Shown here: positions 35,731 to 44,435 of the stretch, in pieces
Layout: each line of letters begins with the position of its first letter
Numbering within the stretch: the first letter of the stretch is position 1
Source: Amarolinea aalborgensis
Lineage (GTDB): Bacteria > Chloroflexota > Anaerolineae > SSC4 > Amarolineaceae
Direction: 5' to 3'
Assembly: GCF_900491745.1 (NCBI RefSeq)
Contig: NZ_UETR01000004.1
Location: 310,001 to 374,000, forward strand
Length of the DNA: 64,000 bases
Position numbers and translations under genes: made by a program
The notes under the pieces: model-generated
The model's input: only the letters and a program-made list of their open reading frames with translations
Told to the model about the DNA's origin: nothing
Database searches by the model: none

Positions 35731-36945
35731 TTAGTCGTCCTGATAGAAGCGTAGGACGATGGGCGTTCGCATGGCTGCTCTGACCGCATCTTGCTCTCGG
35801 CTCCAGGCTTCCTTGACCACTTTGTGCTCTACCAGCAGGAGCAGGCAGTCGGCGTCTTTGACCGCAGCCGCCAGGCTGGTATATTCATGCCCCGCGACCA
35901 GGGGGTCGAAATGCGTTACCTGGTAACCATCTGCGGTCAGAATCTGGACGATTTCCAGGGCGGGGCTTTCGCGTGTGTCTTCCGTGTCGGGTTTGTAGCT
36001 CATGCCAACGGCGACCAGCCGGGGCGACATGATGTGCGCCACGGCCCGGCGGATGCGCGCGGCCATCTTGTGCGGCACTTCATCGTTGACGAGCCGCGCC
36101 GTGAAGATCAAACGGGAGTTGGCGGGATCCACCTCTTTGATGAACCACGGATCCAGAGGGATGCAGTGGCCGCCGACTCCAATCCCAGGGCGCATGATGT
36201 TGACGCGGGGATGTCGGTTTGCCAGGCGGATGACTTCAAGCGGGTCAATGTCCAGGCCTTCGGCGACAGCCGCAAATTCGTTCGCCAGCGCGATGTTGAC
36301 ATCACGAAACGTATTCTCGCACAGTTTGCACAGTTCGGCGGTGACATCGTCGGTCAAGTAAAGCTCGCCCGTCACGAATGACGCGTAGACCGCCCGCGCC
36401 ATCTCGCGTCCAACCGGCTCCGCGCAGCCGATGACGCGGTCGTTGTGCACAATTTCGTAGAACACATCGCCGGGGAGGATGCGCTCCGGACAGTGGGCCA
36501 GGTGCAGATCAACGCCGACCCTCAGTCCGCTGCGCTCCAGCAGAGGCGTCACCACGTTGCGACACGTGAGCGGCGGAATCGTTGACTCGACGATGATCAG
36601 ATTCCCCGGCCGCAGGTAGGGTAGGAGCGATTCGATGGCGCGTACGACGTAGGAGAGATCGGCCACCTTCTGGCGCGGCAGCACGGGTGTAGGCACCGCA
36701 ATGATGAACACATCGGCCGCGCAGGGCGACTGACGCGCGCTCACATTTTGGCGCACTTGGGGATCGTGCAGCAGTTCCTGCAGCTCAGCCTCTTTGAGGT
36801 GCAGCACACCGTCGTTGATGGCGCGCACTATGTTTTCGTTGATGTCAACGCCCACCACGCGCCAGCCGGCCCGCGCCAGCATCAAGGCGGCCGGCAGCCC
36901 CACGTAGCCCGTGCCTACCACCACAACCTGCTTAGCTTCGGCCAT
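35731..36945 (-). CDS. wecC: UDP-N-acetyl-D-mannosamine dehydrogenase
   Basis: A 404-residue nucleotide-sugar 6-dehydrogenase that oxidises UDP-ManNAc to UDP-ManNAcA with NAD. The N-terminal GTGYVGLP NAD site, the EST-type segment (VESTIPP), and the catalytic Cys in GGHCIPLDP are present, as is the C-terminal AYKPDTED-like SYKPDTEDTRESPA region. AAAGGTG six bases before the ATG at 36945 sets the start, which overlaps the SDR gene by 14 bases. A longer frame upstream is a shadow of that gene. UDP-glucose dehydrogenase is less likely given wecB next to it. Confidence 0.9.
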   Translation of the reverse strand: MAEAKQVVVVGTGYVGLPAALMLARAGWRVVGVDINENIVRAINDGVLHLKEAELQELLHDPQVRQNVSARQSPCAADVFIIAVPTPVLPRQKVADLSYVVRAIESLLPYLRPGNLIIVESTIPPLTCRNVVTPLLERSGLRVGVDLHLAHCPERILPGDVFYEIVHNDRVIGCAEPVGREMARAVYASFVTGELYLTDDVTAELCKLCENTFRDVNIALANEFAAVAEGLDIDPLEVIRLANRHPRVNIMRPGIGVGGHCIPLDPWFIKEVDPANSRLIFTARLVNDEVPHKMAARIRRAVAHIMSPRLVAVGMSYKPDTEDTRESPALEIVQILTADGYQVTHFDPLVAGHEYTSLAAAVKDADCLLLLVEHKVVKEAWSREQDAVRAAMRTPIVLRFYQDD

Positions 36946-37846
36946 AGAACACCTTTTGCCATTCGATCGTCCGCGCCACGCCCTCTGCCAGCGATACGGT
37001 GGCCTGATGACCCAAATCGCGTACGGCCTTAGCCGTATCGGCGCGCTTGTCGCGCGTGTTGTGCGCCTCATATTCCAGGTAGGTGACCAGGCGATCGTCT
37101 TTGCCCAGGTAAGCCAGGATCATGTCCGAAAGGGCCTTGATGTCGTGATATTCATCGCCGGCAATGTTGTAAATCTCACCGGGCTGGAAGCGTTCGCTGA
37201 TGTTCGCCAGGGTGCGCACACAGTCGTCAATGTAAGTGGAACTGCGGTGATGGTTGAGGTAGACCGTGTACGGCAAATTGTGCAGCGCGCGATAGATGAA
37301 CAAGCAGATAACGCTGCGGTAGGGCGAATAAGGCTCGCCGGGGCCGTAGGTGTTGAACAAGCGGACGCGCACCGACTCGGTGCCGAAACGATCCATGGAG
37401 TTCATGATCTGCTGTTCGTTCACCCATTTGCTGATCGCGTAATCGTTCAATTGGCGCACGGCGAAGCGCGCCATGACATCTTCGGACATCACATCGGGAT
37501 AGTCGCCATAGACTTCGGAGCTGCTGAACGCAATCAGGCGAAATCGCTGCGCTTCTTGCATGCGCAGGATGTTTTTCGTGCCAATCGCATTCGTCTGCCA
37601 GACTTTCTCATAGTAATCTTCGCCGTTGTTGCGCCCAAACTCAGCCGCCAGATGGTAAACGTATTCAAAGTCATGCTGAGCAAAGAGACGCTCAACCTGT
37701 CGAAACTCCCCCACATCGCAGCGCACATATTGCGCGTCGTGATGATGCGATAAATCGCATAGCCAAACATCGTTGCCGCGCTGGCGCAGCTCACGCACCA
37801 GGACTGAACCGACTGCGCCCAGGCCGCCGGTGACTAAAACTCGCAT
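36932..37846 (-). CDS. NAD-dependent epimerase/dehydratase (extended SDR)
   Basis: A 304-residue extended SDR. The Rossmann motif GGLGAVGS, the catalytic Ser segment SSSEVYGD and Y-x3-K in DYAISKWVNE are intact. Full length compares well with sugar 4-epimerases or 4,6-dehydratases, but no specific family can be named. AAGGATG is upstream of the ATG. It is the upstream partner of wecC (14-base overlap). A 114-base gap separates it from the WecG-type gene; only a weak -10 (CATAAT) is seen there. Confidence 0.85.
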   Translation of the reverse strand: MRVLVTGGLGAVGSVLVRELRQRGNDVWLCDLSHHHDAQYVRCDVGEFRQVERLFAQHDFEYVYHLAAEFGRNNGEDYYEKVWQTNAIGTKNILRMQEAQRFRLIAFSSSEVYGDYPDVMSEDVMARFAVRQLNDYAISKWVNEQQIMNSMDRFGTESVRVRLFNTYGPGEPYSPYRSVICLFIYRALHNLPYTVYLNHHRSSTYIDDCVRTLANISERFQPGEIYNIAGDEYHDIKALSDMILAYLGKDDRLVTYLEYEAHNTRDKRADTAKAVRDLGHQATVSLAEGVARTIEWQKVFYGRS

Positions 37847-37960
37847 GAAAAATCATCCTTTCGCAATTATGTCCCAATGAACCAGCCGCACTGCGACCGC
37901 AAACCAGGCGCCAGCCTGTCTCCAGTGGAAACCGCCGCCTTGCTTCGTGTAGTGTATTCG

Positions 37961-38776
37961 TTATTCGCCGGCGACTTTTGGCGGCTCATAGCCAGTCAAC
38001 AGGCGAAAGACAAAGAGGGGCGTGGTAGTCATGTAGCGTTTGAACAGACGCTGCGGCTCCTGCACCATGCGGAAGACCCACTCCAAGCCCAGCTTGCGGA
38101 TTGGCTCAGGCGCGGCGCGCACCTTGCCCGCCATGACATCGAACAGCCCGCCAACGCCCACGATGATAGGCGCACGCAGCTCGCGCTTGTGCCTGGCAAT
38201 CCACATCTCTTTCATCGGCGAGGGCAACGCGACCAGCAGGATGGAGGCCCGGCTGTCATTGACCGCAGCCACGATGCCAGCCTCATCGGCCGGCTTGAAA
38301 TAGCCGTTACGGCAGCCGGCAATAAGGAGCCGCGGCCAGCGCTGGCGCGCGCGCGCCGCCGCCTGCTGTACAATTTCCTCCTCAGCGCCAAAGAAGAAGA
38401 CGCTGTACTCATACAATTCCGCAGCGCCCAACAGGCGATGGACGAACGGCGGCAGGCCCACCTGTTCCGGTATCGGCAGACGCTTTATCCATTTCGCGCC
38501 CCAGGCGACCGCCTTGCCGTCGGCCAGGGCCAGTTCAAAACCCTGGACGACAGACCGGAAGTTCGGGTTCTCGTGCGCCAGGATCGTCTGCGAGGCATTG
38601 ATGGGCACGATGCACACCTGGCGGCGCTGAGCAATCGCGTCCAGGCATATGCCGACGGCCTGCGTTTCAGTGACGCCGTCCACGGGCACGCCCATCAAGT
38701 GCACCCGCGGCGCGGCAAGAGACGCCGGATCGGCGCTGGTCGTGAGGTCGGCGGCCGTTATGGGCATCGGCTTCAT
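37961..38776 (-). CDS. WecG/TagA/CpsF-family glycosyltransferase
   Basis: A 271-residue GT26 protein that in other bacteria adds ManNAc or ManNAcA to a lipid-linked GlcNAc. The body has the acidic ADGKAVAWGAKW segment (catalytic Asp position) and the C-terminal GLEWVFRMVQEPQRL-RY signature. The position usually T-x-N at the N-terminal strand reads PIN here, so a residue reported as important in TagA appears changed. GGGGAGG before the ATG at 38776 sets the start; an upstream frame is a shadow. With wecB and wecC in the block, UDP-ManNAcA is the expected donor. Confidence 0.82.
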   Translation of the reverse strand: MKPMPITAADLTTSADPASLAAPRVHLMGVPVDGVTETQAVGICLDAIAQRRQVCIVPINASQTILAHENPNFRSVVQGFELALADGKAVAWGAKWIKRLPIPEQVGLPPFVHRLLGAAELYEYSVFFFGAEEEIVQQAAARARQRWPRLLIAGCRNGYFKPADEAGIVAAVNDSRASILLVALPSPMKEMWIARHKRELRAPIIVGVGGLFDVMAGKVRAAPEPIRKLGLEWVFRMVQEPQRLFKRYMTTTPLFVFRLLTGYEPPKVAGE

Positions 38777-38789
38777 GGTTCCTCCCCTG

Positions 38790-41138
38790 TCACAACACAT
38801 CGTCCAGGGCGTCAGCCAGGCGATTGAGGAAGGCGGTCTCGTTATAGCGCTCCTCAATGATTTGGCGATTGGCCTGGCCCATGCGCAGACGCAAAGCCCG
38901 GTCTTCGATCAAACGCAGCAATTGCTGTGCAAGCGCTGCCGGGTCGCCAGGCTGCACAAAGAGACAGTGTGTTTCGGCGGTCAACATATCAGGCAGCGCG
39001 CCCGCCGGCGTGACGATCACGGGCAGCTGCGCGGCCATGGCCTCCATCACAGATAATCCAATGGCTTCGGTGTAGGAAGGCAGTACAAAAATATCAGAAT
39101 CTACCAGGGTTTGCAACTTTTGCTCATCCCTGATCACACCCAGGAACGTCACAACTTCTTCCAGGTGATGCTGGTGGATCGTCTGCTGGATGGCCCCCGG
39201 CGCATTGTCATGTTCGGGAATGAAGGTGATGTTGCGCTCTGTACTGATGAACTCGCCCGCCATTTGCAGGCGCAGGCGCACCTTGACATGGGGCAGCACC
39301 AAAGGCATTGCGCGCACCAGGTCAACCGCGCCTTTGGCAAACGAGATGTGCCCCATGAACAGGATACGGATTTCCCGCCTGTCGTCTTCTGGCAGCCGAC
39401 TGCGTCGTGGATAGACAGTGTAAACGCCATAGGCGGCGACGTGGAATTTCTGCGGCGCCACGAGCTTGCCAAACTGCCGCTTGAGCCGTTCACCGCCAAT
39501 CAGGAAAGCATCCGCCCGACGAAAAACGAGGCGCGTGTATGCACGAAACCAGGCCGGTTGACTGCGGTAGAATTCATCGAACGATCCGCCGTGTACCTGG
39601 AAGACAACGCGTCGCGTAAACGGGCGGCACATCCAGAGCAGCATGGAGTCGCGAAAGAAACCGGTGCGGTTTTGACTCAACGGGAGATAGGCCAGGTCAG
39701 GGCGCAGCCGCCGGCTCATGCCCCACACTTGACGCAGGTGCCGCAGGTTGTAACGTATGTTGACAAATCCCAGGCGCCCGCGTTCTTCGTTGGTGATCGG
39801 TTTTTGCATGTTGCAAAACGAGAGCGCAAATCGCTGCTGCATGAGCGGTGAAGTCACAACCGTCTGCGTAAATGTCTCCACGCCGGCAAAGGGCGGTGGC
39901 GTAGGCCCGGCCACCAACAGCTTGGGTTTGGACTGGCCGCCAGCCCGCGCGGGCTTCTGCCCCGTCAGCGCGGGCGCCATGCTGACCAGCGCTGCTTGCT
40001 GCGATTCTGCGGTCGTTGGCTCCAGGATGACCCGATAGAGGGCGGCAAACTGCTGCGCGAAGGCGGCAGGCCCAAACTGCTGCAACGCGCGCTGGCGCGC
40101 AGCCTGACCCCACTGCCGCGCCTGGGCTTCTGGCGACAACAGGCGGTGCAGCGCCGCCGCCAAGCCCACGACATCGTTGGCTGGCGTCACCAGGCCATTC
40201 ACTTCGTGCTCGATCAACTCTGGCAGCGCGCCTCCATCGGTTACCACGATGGGCAGGCCAGCCAGCATCGCCTCCACGGTGGCGATGCCGAAGGCCTCTG
40301 CATTGGAAGGATTGACATAACCATCGAGCAGCCGTAGGATTTGGCGAATGTCGTCACGCGCACTCCAGACCAGCACCGATTTCTCCAAGCCCAGGCGGAT
40401 GATCAGCTTGCGGATATGATCTTGCAGCGGCCCGTCGCCGATGAGCAGGAGCCGGGCATGGGGTTCCGTTTGGCGGACGTGTGCAAAAGCTTGCAGGAGG
40501 ATGTCGTGACAGCGCACCGGCATGAAGGTCCCGACATAGCCCAGCAGCCGGTCGTCATCGCACAGCCCAAGAGCTGTCCTGGCGAGGGGGGATGCCTGGT
40601 CTTGGTTCGCTGGATGGTCGCTGACGCCAGGATAGATGACCGCAAGTTTTGAGCGGGGCAGCAGCGGCATGTCGCGCGCGACCTGGCGGCAGGTTGCCTG
40701 GGAATTACACACGATGCGGGCCGCCGTGCGGCCGTAGATGTTGTCCCACAAGCGCACCGCCAGGCTGGTATTGCGCACGATGCCATGCTCGGTCATGATG
40801 GTGGGTAGGCCCAATCGCCAGGCCGCGATTCCGCCATAAATATGCGCACGCGCCAGGTGCGTCTGCACCAGGTCCGCATGGCGGCTGTCAAGCCATTCAG
40901 TGATCGAACGCAAGGCGCGCCAATCCAGGTTACTGTGCGTTGGTTGATAGGTGACTGGAATGTTCAACGCCCGGAACGCGTCGGCGAAACTGCGGCCGGG
41001 CGCATCCGCCTCGATGACCAGGATTTCGGGTGCAAACACGGCCCGATCGAGTGACGACAGCAGTTGGTAGAGATACTGCGTCGTGCCGCCGTCGAAGGGC
41101 AGGTTCTTGATGATGTGGACGATGCGGTAGGGCGCCAT
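38790..41138 (-). CDS. Tandem GT4 glycosyltransferase (two complete domains fused)
   Basis: A 782-residue protein built of two GT4 (GT-B fold) units. The first covers about 1-375 (IVHIIKNLPFDGGTT at the start; E-x7-E in AEAFGIATVEAM). A Pro/Ala/Gln-rich linker of about 30 residues follows, and the second unit (about 405-782) starts KLLVAGPTPPPFAGVE and ends with E-x7-E in TEAIGLSVMEAM. Each could add one sugar, so a single polypeptide may perform two successive transfers. It lies 13 bases before the WecG-type gene and 3 bases after the GT2 gene. Confidence 0.88.
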   Translation of the reverse strand: MAPYRIVHIIKNLPFDGGTTQYLYQLLSSLDRAVFAPEILVIEADAPGRSFADAFRALNIPVTYQPTHSNLDWRALRSITEWLDSRHADLVQTHLARAHIYGGIAAWRLGLPTIMTEHGIVRNTSLAVRLWDNIYGRTAARIVCNSQATCRQVARDMPLLPRSKLAVIYPGVSDHPANQDQASPLARTALGLCDDDRLLGYVGTFMPVRCHDILLQAFAHVRQTEPHARLLLIGDGPLQDHIRKLIIRLGLEKSVLVWSARDDIRQILRLLDGYVNPSNAEAFGIATVEAMLAGLPIVVTDGGALPELIEHEVNGLVTPANDVVGLAAALHRLLSPEAQARQWGQAARQRALQQFGPAAFAQQFAALYRVILEPTTAESQQAALVSMAPALTGQKPARAGGQSKPKLLVAGPTPPPFAGVETFTQTVVTSPLMQQRFALSFCNMQKPITNEERGRLGFVNIRYNLRHLRQVWGMSRRLRPDLAYLPLSQNRTGFFRDSMLLWMCRPFTRRVVFQVHGGSFDEFYRSQPAWFRAYTRLVFRRADAFLIGGERLKRQFGKLVAPQKFHVAAYGVYTVYPRRSRLPEDDRREIRILFMGHISFAKGAVDLVRAMPLVLPHVKVRLRLQMAGEFISTERNITFIPEHDNAPGAIQQTIHQHHLEEVVTFLGVIRDEQKLQTLVDSDIFVLPSYTEAIGLSVMEAMAAQLPVIVTPAGALPDMLTAETHCLFVQPGDPAALAQQLLRLIEDRALRLRMGQANRQIIEERYNETAFLNRLADALDDVL

Positions 41139-41141
41139 GGA

Positions 41142-42092
41142 TCAGGCTTCGCTCCTGCGCTCTACGCCGCCTCGATGCGGCGCGCGTCGCCAACTGCGCA
41201 GCCGCGCAATCAGGCGCGCGCCCAGCCATGACGAGAACCAGGTGCGGACAAAACGGCCATCCAGGGCCAGCCCTGGCGCGCAGCGCAGAGCCTGCCGTAG
41301 ATAGGTGCGCGCCGGGGGCAAATCTGATGCAGCGTAGAAACACATGCCCGCGCGCAGATAGGCCTCACCCAGGGCGTGCATGCGCAGCGGCTGCCATGCG
41401 GCTGGCAGCGCAGGATCGTTGACCGCGCGCGTCACGACGCGGATGGTTTCTTCGCCGGCGCGGCGTACTTGGCGATTGGTCACGGTCTGGCTATGCACGC
41501 GCACCGCGGCCCAGGTCATCGGCACATAAGCCATGTCGCCCTGGCGCGCCAGCTTGATCCAGAGGTCGTGGTCCATCACGTTGAGCAGACTTTCATCCAG
41601 CCAGCCGGCGCGCGCCAGCGCAGTCCGACGCATGAAGACCGCCGGCTGCGCCAGGTAATTCCAGCCCAGGATGCGTCCGCGATCGAAGGGGCCAGTGGGC
41701 ACGCGCCCTGCCACGCGGCCTTGCGCGTCAATCACGTCGCAATCGCCGTAGACGGCGGTTGTCGCGGGCTGCGCCATCAAGGCTGCCACGGCCGCAGTAA
41801 CTGCGCCGGGCCGATACAGATCGTCGCTGCCAATCCAGGCCAGGATCTCGCCGCGGCTGCGCGCCCAACCTCGATTGACAGCCTGAGAGATGCCGCTGTC
41901 AGGCTCAGCATACCAGGTCAGGCGGTCGGCGAAGGTGCGCAGGATGTCGTGCGTCTCATCCGTGGAACCGCCATCCATGACAATGAATTCCAGGCGCGGA
42001 TAGTCCTGAGCCAGTACGCTTTCGATCGTGGCTCTGATCCACGTTGCGCTGTTCAGGCTGGGGGTGACGATGGAGACCAACGGCAACGGCAC
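41142..42092 (-). CDS. GT2-family glycosyltransferase
   Basis: A 316-residue GT-A-fold enzyme. The start SIVTPSLNSATWIRATIESVLAQDYP, reduced here to SIVTPSLN and Q-DYP, and the DXD-type motif GSDDLYRP are seen, with an acidic DGGSTDETHD nucleotide-binding segment. It should add one sugar from a nucleotide donor in the cytoplasm; donor and acceptor are unknown. It is 3 bases from the double GT4 gene and 12 bases after the Wzy-type gene. Confidence 0.88.
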   Translation of the reverse strand: MPLPLVSIVTPSLNSATWIRATIESVLAQDYPRLEFIVMDGGSTDETHDILRTFADRLTWYAEPDSGISQAVNRGWARSRGEILAWIGSDDLYRPGAVTAAVAALMAQPATTAVYGDCDVIDAQGRVAGRVPTGPFDRGRILGWNYLAQPAVFMRRTALARAGWLDESLLNVMDHDLWIKLARQGDMAYVPMTWAAVRVHSQTVTNRQVRRAGEETIRVVTRAVNDPALPAAWQPLRMHALGEAYLRAGMCFYAASDLPPARTYLRQALRCAPGLALDGRFVRTWFSSWLGARLIARLRSWRRAPHRGGVERRSEA

Positions 42093-42104
42093 GCGCTTAC
42101 CTCC

Positions 42105-43565
42105 CTAGTGCGGTTCCAGGAGTAGATCGAGTTTGAGCAGCAGCGCCAGTGCGACGACGACTTGTACGGAGAATGCGCCAAAGAAATCGAAGATGGTGTT
42201 GTTTCCCAGGCCGACAAAGAAGTTGGCAATGAAAGCGGCCAGGATGGTTACGATGGCGCCGCGCAGCAGGCTATTTTCCATGCGCCAAACCAGGCGGCCG
42301 GCGCGCAGGGCAACGACGCCGAACAAGAGCAAGATGAGGATGCCTTGCACAAGTCCGATGCGATAAAACAGCCAGCTGTAGGCGCTGTGACGGAAGAGCG
42401 CCTGCAGTTCACTGGCACGCGAATAGGCGAAGCTGCCGCGATCGCCATAACCGGCGCCAATGAACGGATTGGACGCGCCGCGGGCCGCGTTGTTAATGAA
42501 GCGTGTGGTTTCCAGGCGCGTCTCGCGGTTCGCGGCCGAGCTGGAAGTTGAGGCGCTGGGGTCAACGATGGAGGCCGCGCGTTCGCTGACCGCACGAATC
42601 AGGCCTGTGCCGGCGGCCGCATCAGCCACCACGAGCAGGCCACCCAGGACAAGGATGATCAGCCCAGCACTGAGTACACGCTGCGGTTTGCGCAGCCAAT
42701 GGCTAAACAGCCCAATCGTCAGCACGCCGCTGATCATACCCAGGTAGATGCCGCGCACCAAGAGCGCCATCAAGGCCAGGGTGCAGCCCAGAGTAAGAAG
42801 AGCCAGCCACGGTCGCCCACTGGGTTTCACTTCGCCCGTGAGGAAAAAGGCAATGCCCATGAGCCAGCAAAACAAAATGTACTCCCAGCTTGTGACCAAG
42901 CCGTAGCGCAGAAAGCGGCCAGTGCTCAGCACGACGGTAGATGCTCCCTCGGCCGTGGGAATGCGCAGCGCCCAACTCACGAAGTAATAGATCAGTGCAG
43001 GCAGAACCACCAGGATAATGCCGCGCAGCGTCAGGAAAAGGTCGTCACGCGTGCGCACACTGCTGACCACCAACAAGGAGAGCGCGATGTAGTAGAACGG
43101 CACGCGCATGTCACGCAGAATGGTGATCAGGAGGTTTCCCTTCAGCAGACCAACCAGCGCAGGGAACAGTAGGATGGCCAGGATGCCGAGCAGCAGGTAG
43201 CCAGAACGCTGCGTCAGGCGAAAGGTATGGAGCTGCAAAGCCCAACGCGCCAGCCACCCCATTAACGTCATGGCGACAAAGAGGTCGAGCAGGTGCACGT
43301 TCGACTGCGAAATGGGGAGCTGCAGCGCCTCCAACGGCTGAAAGTAGACGGCAATGGCGACGATGGTCCACATCTGCCACCGCAAGGGCAAGATCAGGTA
43401 GATCGCGGCGGCCGCACCGAGGACGATCAACGCCAGGGCTGTGGTGGCGCTGCTGCCAAGCGGTATAGCCAGCAGTGCGCCGATGAGAAGCACCCCCAGG
43501 AGGATCCAGAGGTTCTCTCTGTTCTTGCGGCTGCCGCTGTCAAAGGTGCGCAGTAGATTTGCCAT
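42105..43565 (-). CDS. O-antigen ligase/polymerase-type membrane protein (Wzy_C)
   Basis: A 486-residue polytopic protein with about 11-12 TM helices and a large outside loop (about 330-400) that carries the R and H residues typical of Wzy/WaaL-like enzymes. In this block it is the best candidate for polymerising or ligating lipid-linked repeat units. Wzy and WaaL cannot be separated by sequence reading. It begins with a charged cytoplasmic segment before the first TM. It follows the TPR gene after 63 bases. Confidence 0.78.
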   Translation of the reverse strand: MANLLRTFDSGSRKNRENLWILLGVLLIGALLAIPLGSSATTALALIVLGAAAAIYLILPLRWQMWTIVAIAVYFQPLEALQLPISQSNVHLLDLFVAMTLMGWLARWALQLHTFRLTQRSGYLLLGILAILLFPALVGLLKGNLLITILRDMRVPFYYIALSLLVVSSVRTRDDLFLTLRGIILVVLPALIYYFVSWALRIPTAEGASTVVLSTGRFLRYGLVTSWEYILFCWLMGIAFFLTGEVKPSGRPWLALLTLGCTLALMALLVRGIYLGMISGVLTIGLFSHWLRKPQRVLSAGLIILVLGGLLVVADAAAGTGLIRAVSERAASIVDPSASTSSSAANRETRLETTRFINNAARGASNPFIGAGYGDRGSFAYSRASELQALFRHSAYSWLFYRIGLVQGILILLLFGVVALRAGRLVWRMENSLLRGAIVTILAAFIANFFVGLGNNTIFDFFGAFSVQVVVALALLLKLDLLLEPH

Positions 43566-43628
43566 TCGACGACATTTCCTTACTCTGAACCGATTGATGT
43601 TTGCGTGATCGAAACTCGACGCACGGCG

Positions 43629-44435
43629 CTACGGTCGGGAGGGCGCTGGCGTTGGCGCGCTGATGGACGGGTCGCGACGTTGGGCTTCGGCCCAGGCCGC
43701 GCGTGCTGCGTCCGGCTCTCCATTGGCCTGCAGGGCATTGCCCAGCAGCAGGTAGGCGCCAGCCGTTCTGTCATCCAGCGCAATGCTGGCGCGCAAGCTG
43801 GCGACGGCTTCGGGCCAGCGCGCCAGCGCGGCCAGCATCTGGCCTTGCACCATGAAGCCATAGGCGGTTTGCGTGACGGCCAATGCCTGATTGGCCGCCC
43901 GCAAACCCTGCTCAGGGTCATGCAGCGCCAGGTAGGCATGCGCCATGACAAGGTACGTGTAGCTTTCCCGCGGCGCCAGCATCTGCGCTTGCTGCAGCTG
44001 CGCCAACGCGGCGGCTGGCTGTTGATCGCGGTAGAGCAAGATCTCCGCCAAACGGCGCCGCGGCATGGCCTGGCCAGGATCACGCGCAATGGCTGCGCGA
44101 TAGGCGGTTGCGGCTTTGGCCCACGCTTGCGCCAGCCAGGCGTGATTGCCGACCTGAAAAAAGACGTTGGACAGCAGGGGCTGCGGGGCCGCCACCGTCG
44201 CACACATCGGGTTGATCTGCGCCGCGGCGTCGTCCAGCCACGCCAGCTGACTGGGCGCTTGCAGCAAGCGATAGAGAATGTCTCGCCCCTGGCGCGCGCA
44301 GGCTGTCTGCTTCTGCTGGCCGGCGATGGATGGCCCTCGACTGACCAGGATCAACGTCAGTGCAATCAGCAGCCCGAGCTGTGGAAGCCGCTTACCATAA
44401 CGTAGGGCGGGCTGATTCGCCGCAGTGTGCAGCAT
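43629..44435 (-). CDS. TPR-repeat protein with N-terminal membrane anchor
   Basis: A 268-residue protein. One TM segment (about 17-33) is followed by at least four tetratricopeptide repeats (about 85-255), marked by regularly spaced A-x-L-x-G/A-x-A helices. TPR proteins mediate protein-protein contacts; in exopolysaccharide clusters they often aid assembly, but that is inferred. Its ATG overlaps the stop codon region of the Wzx gene, so the two are probably translationally coupled. Confidence 0.75.
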   Translation of the reverse strand: MLHTAANQPALRYGKRLPQLGLLIALTLILVSRGPSIAGQQKQTACARQGRDILYRLLQAPSQLAWLDDAAAQINPMCATVAAPQPLLSNVFFQVGNHAWLAQAWAKAATAYRAAIARDPGQAMPRRRLAEILLYRDQQPAAALAQLQQAQMLAPRESYTYLVMAHAYLALHDPEQGLRAANQALAVTQTAYGFMVQGQMLAALARWPEAVASLRASIALDDRTAGAYLLLGNALQANGEPDAARAAWAEAQRRDPSISAPTPAPSRP

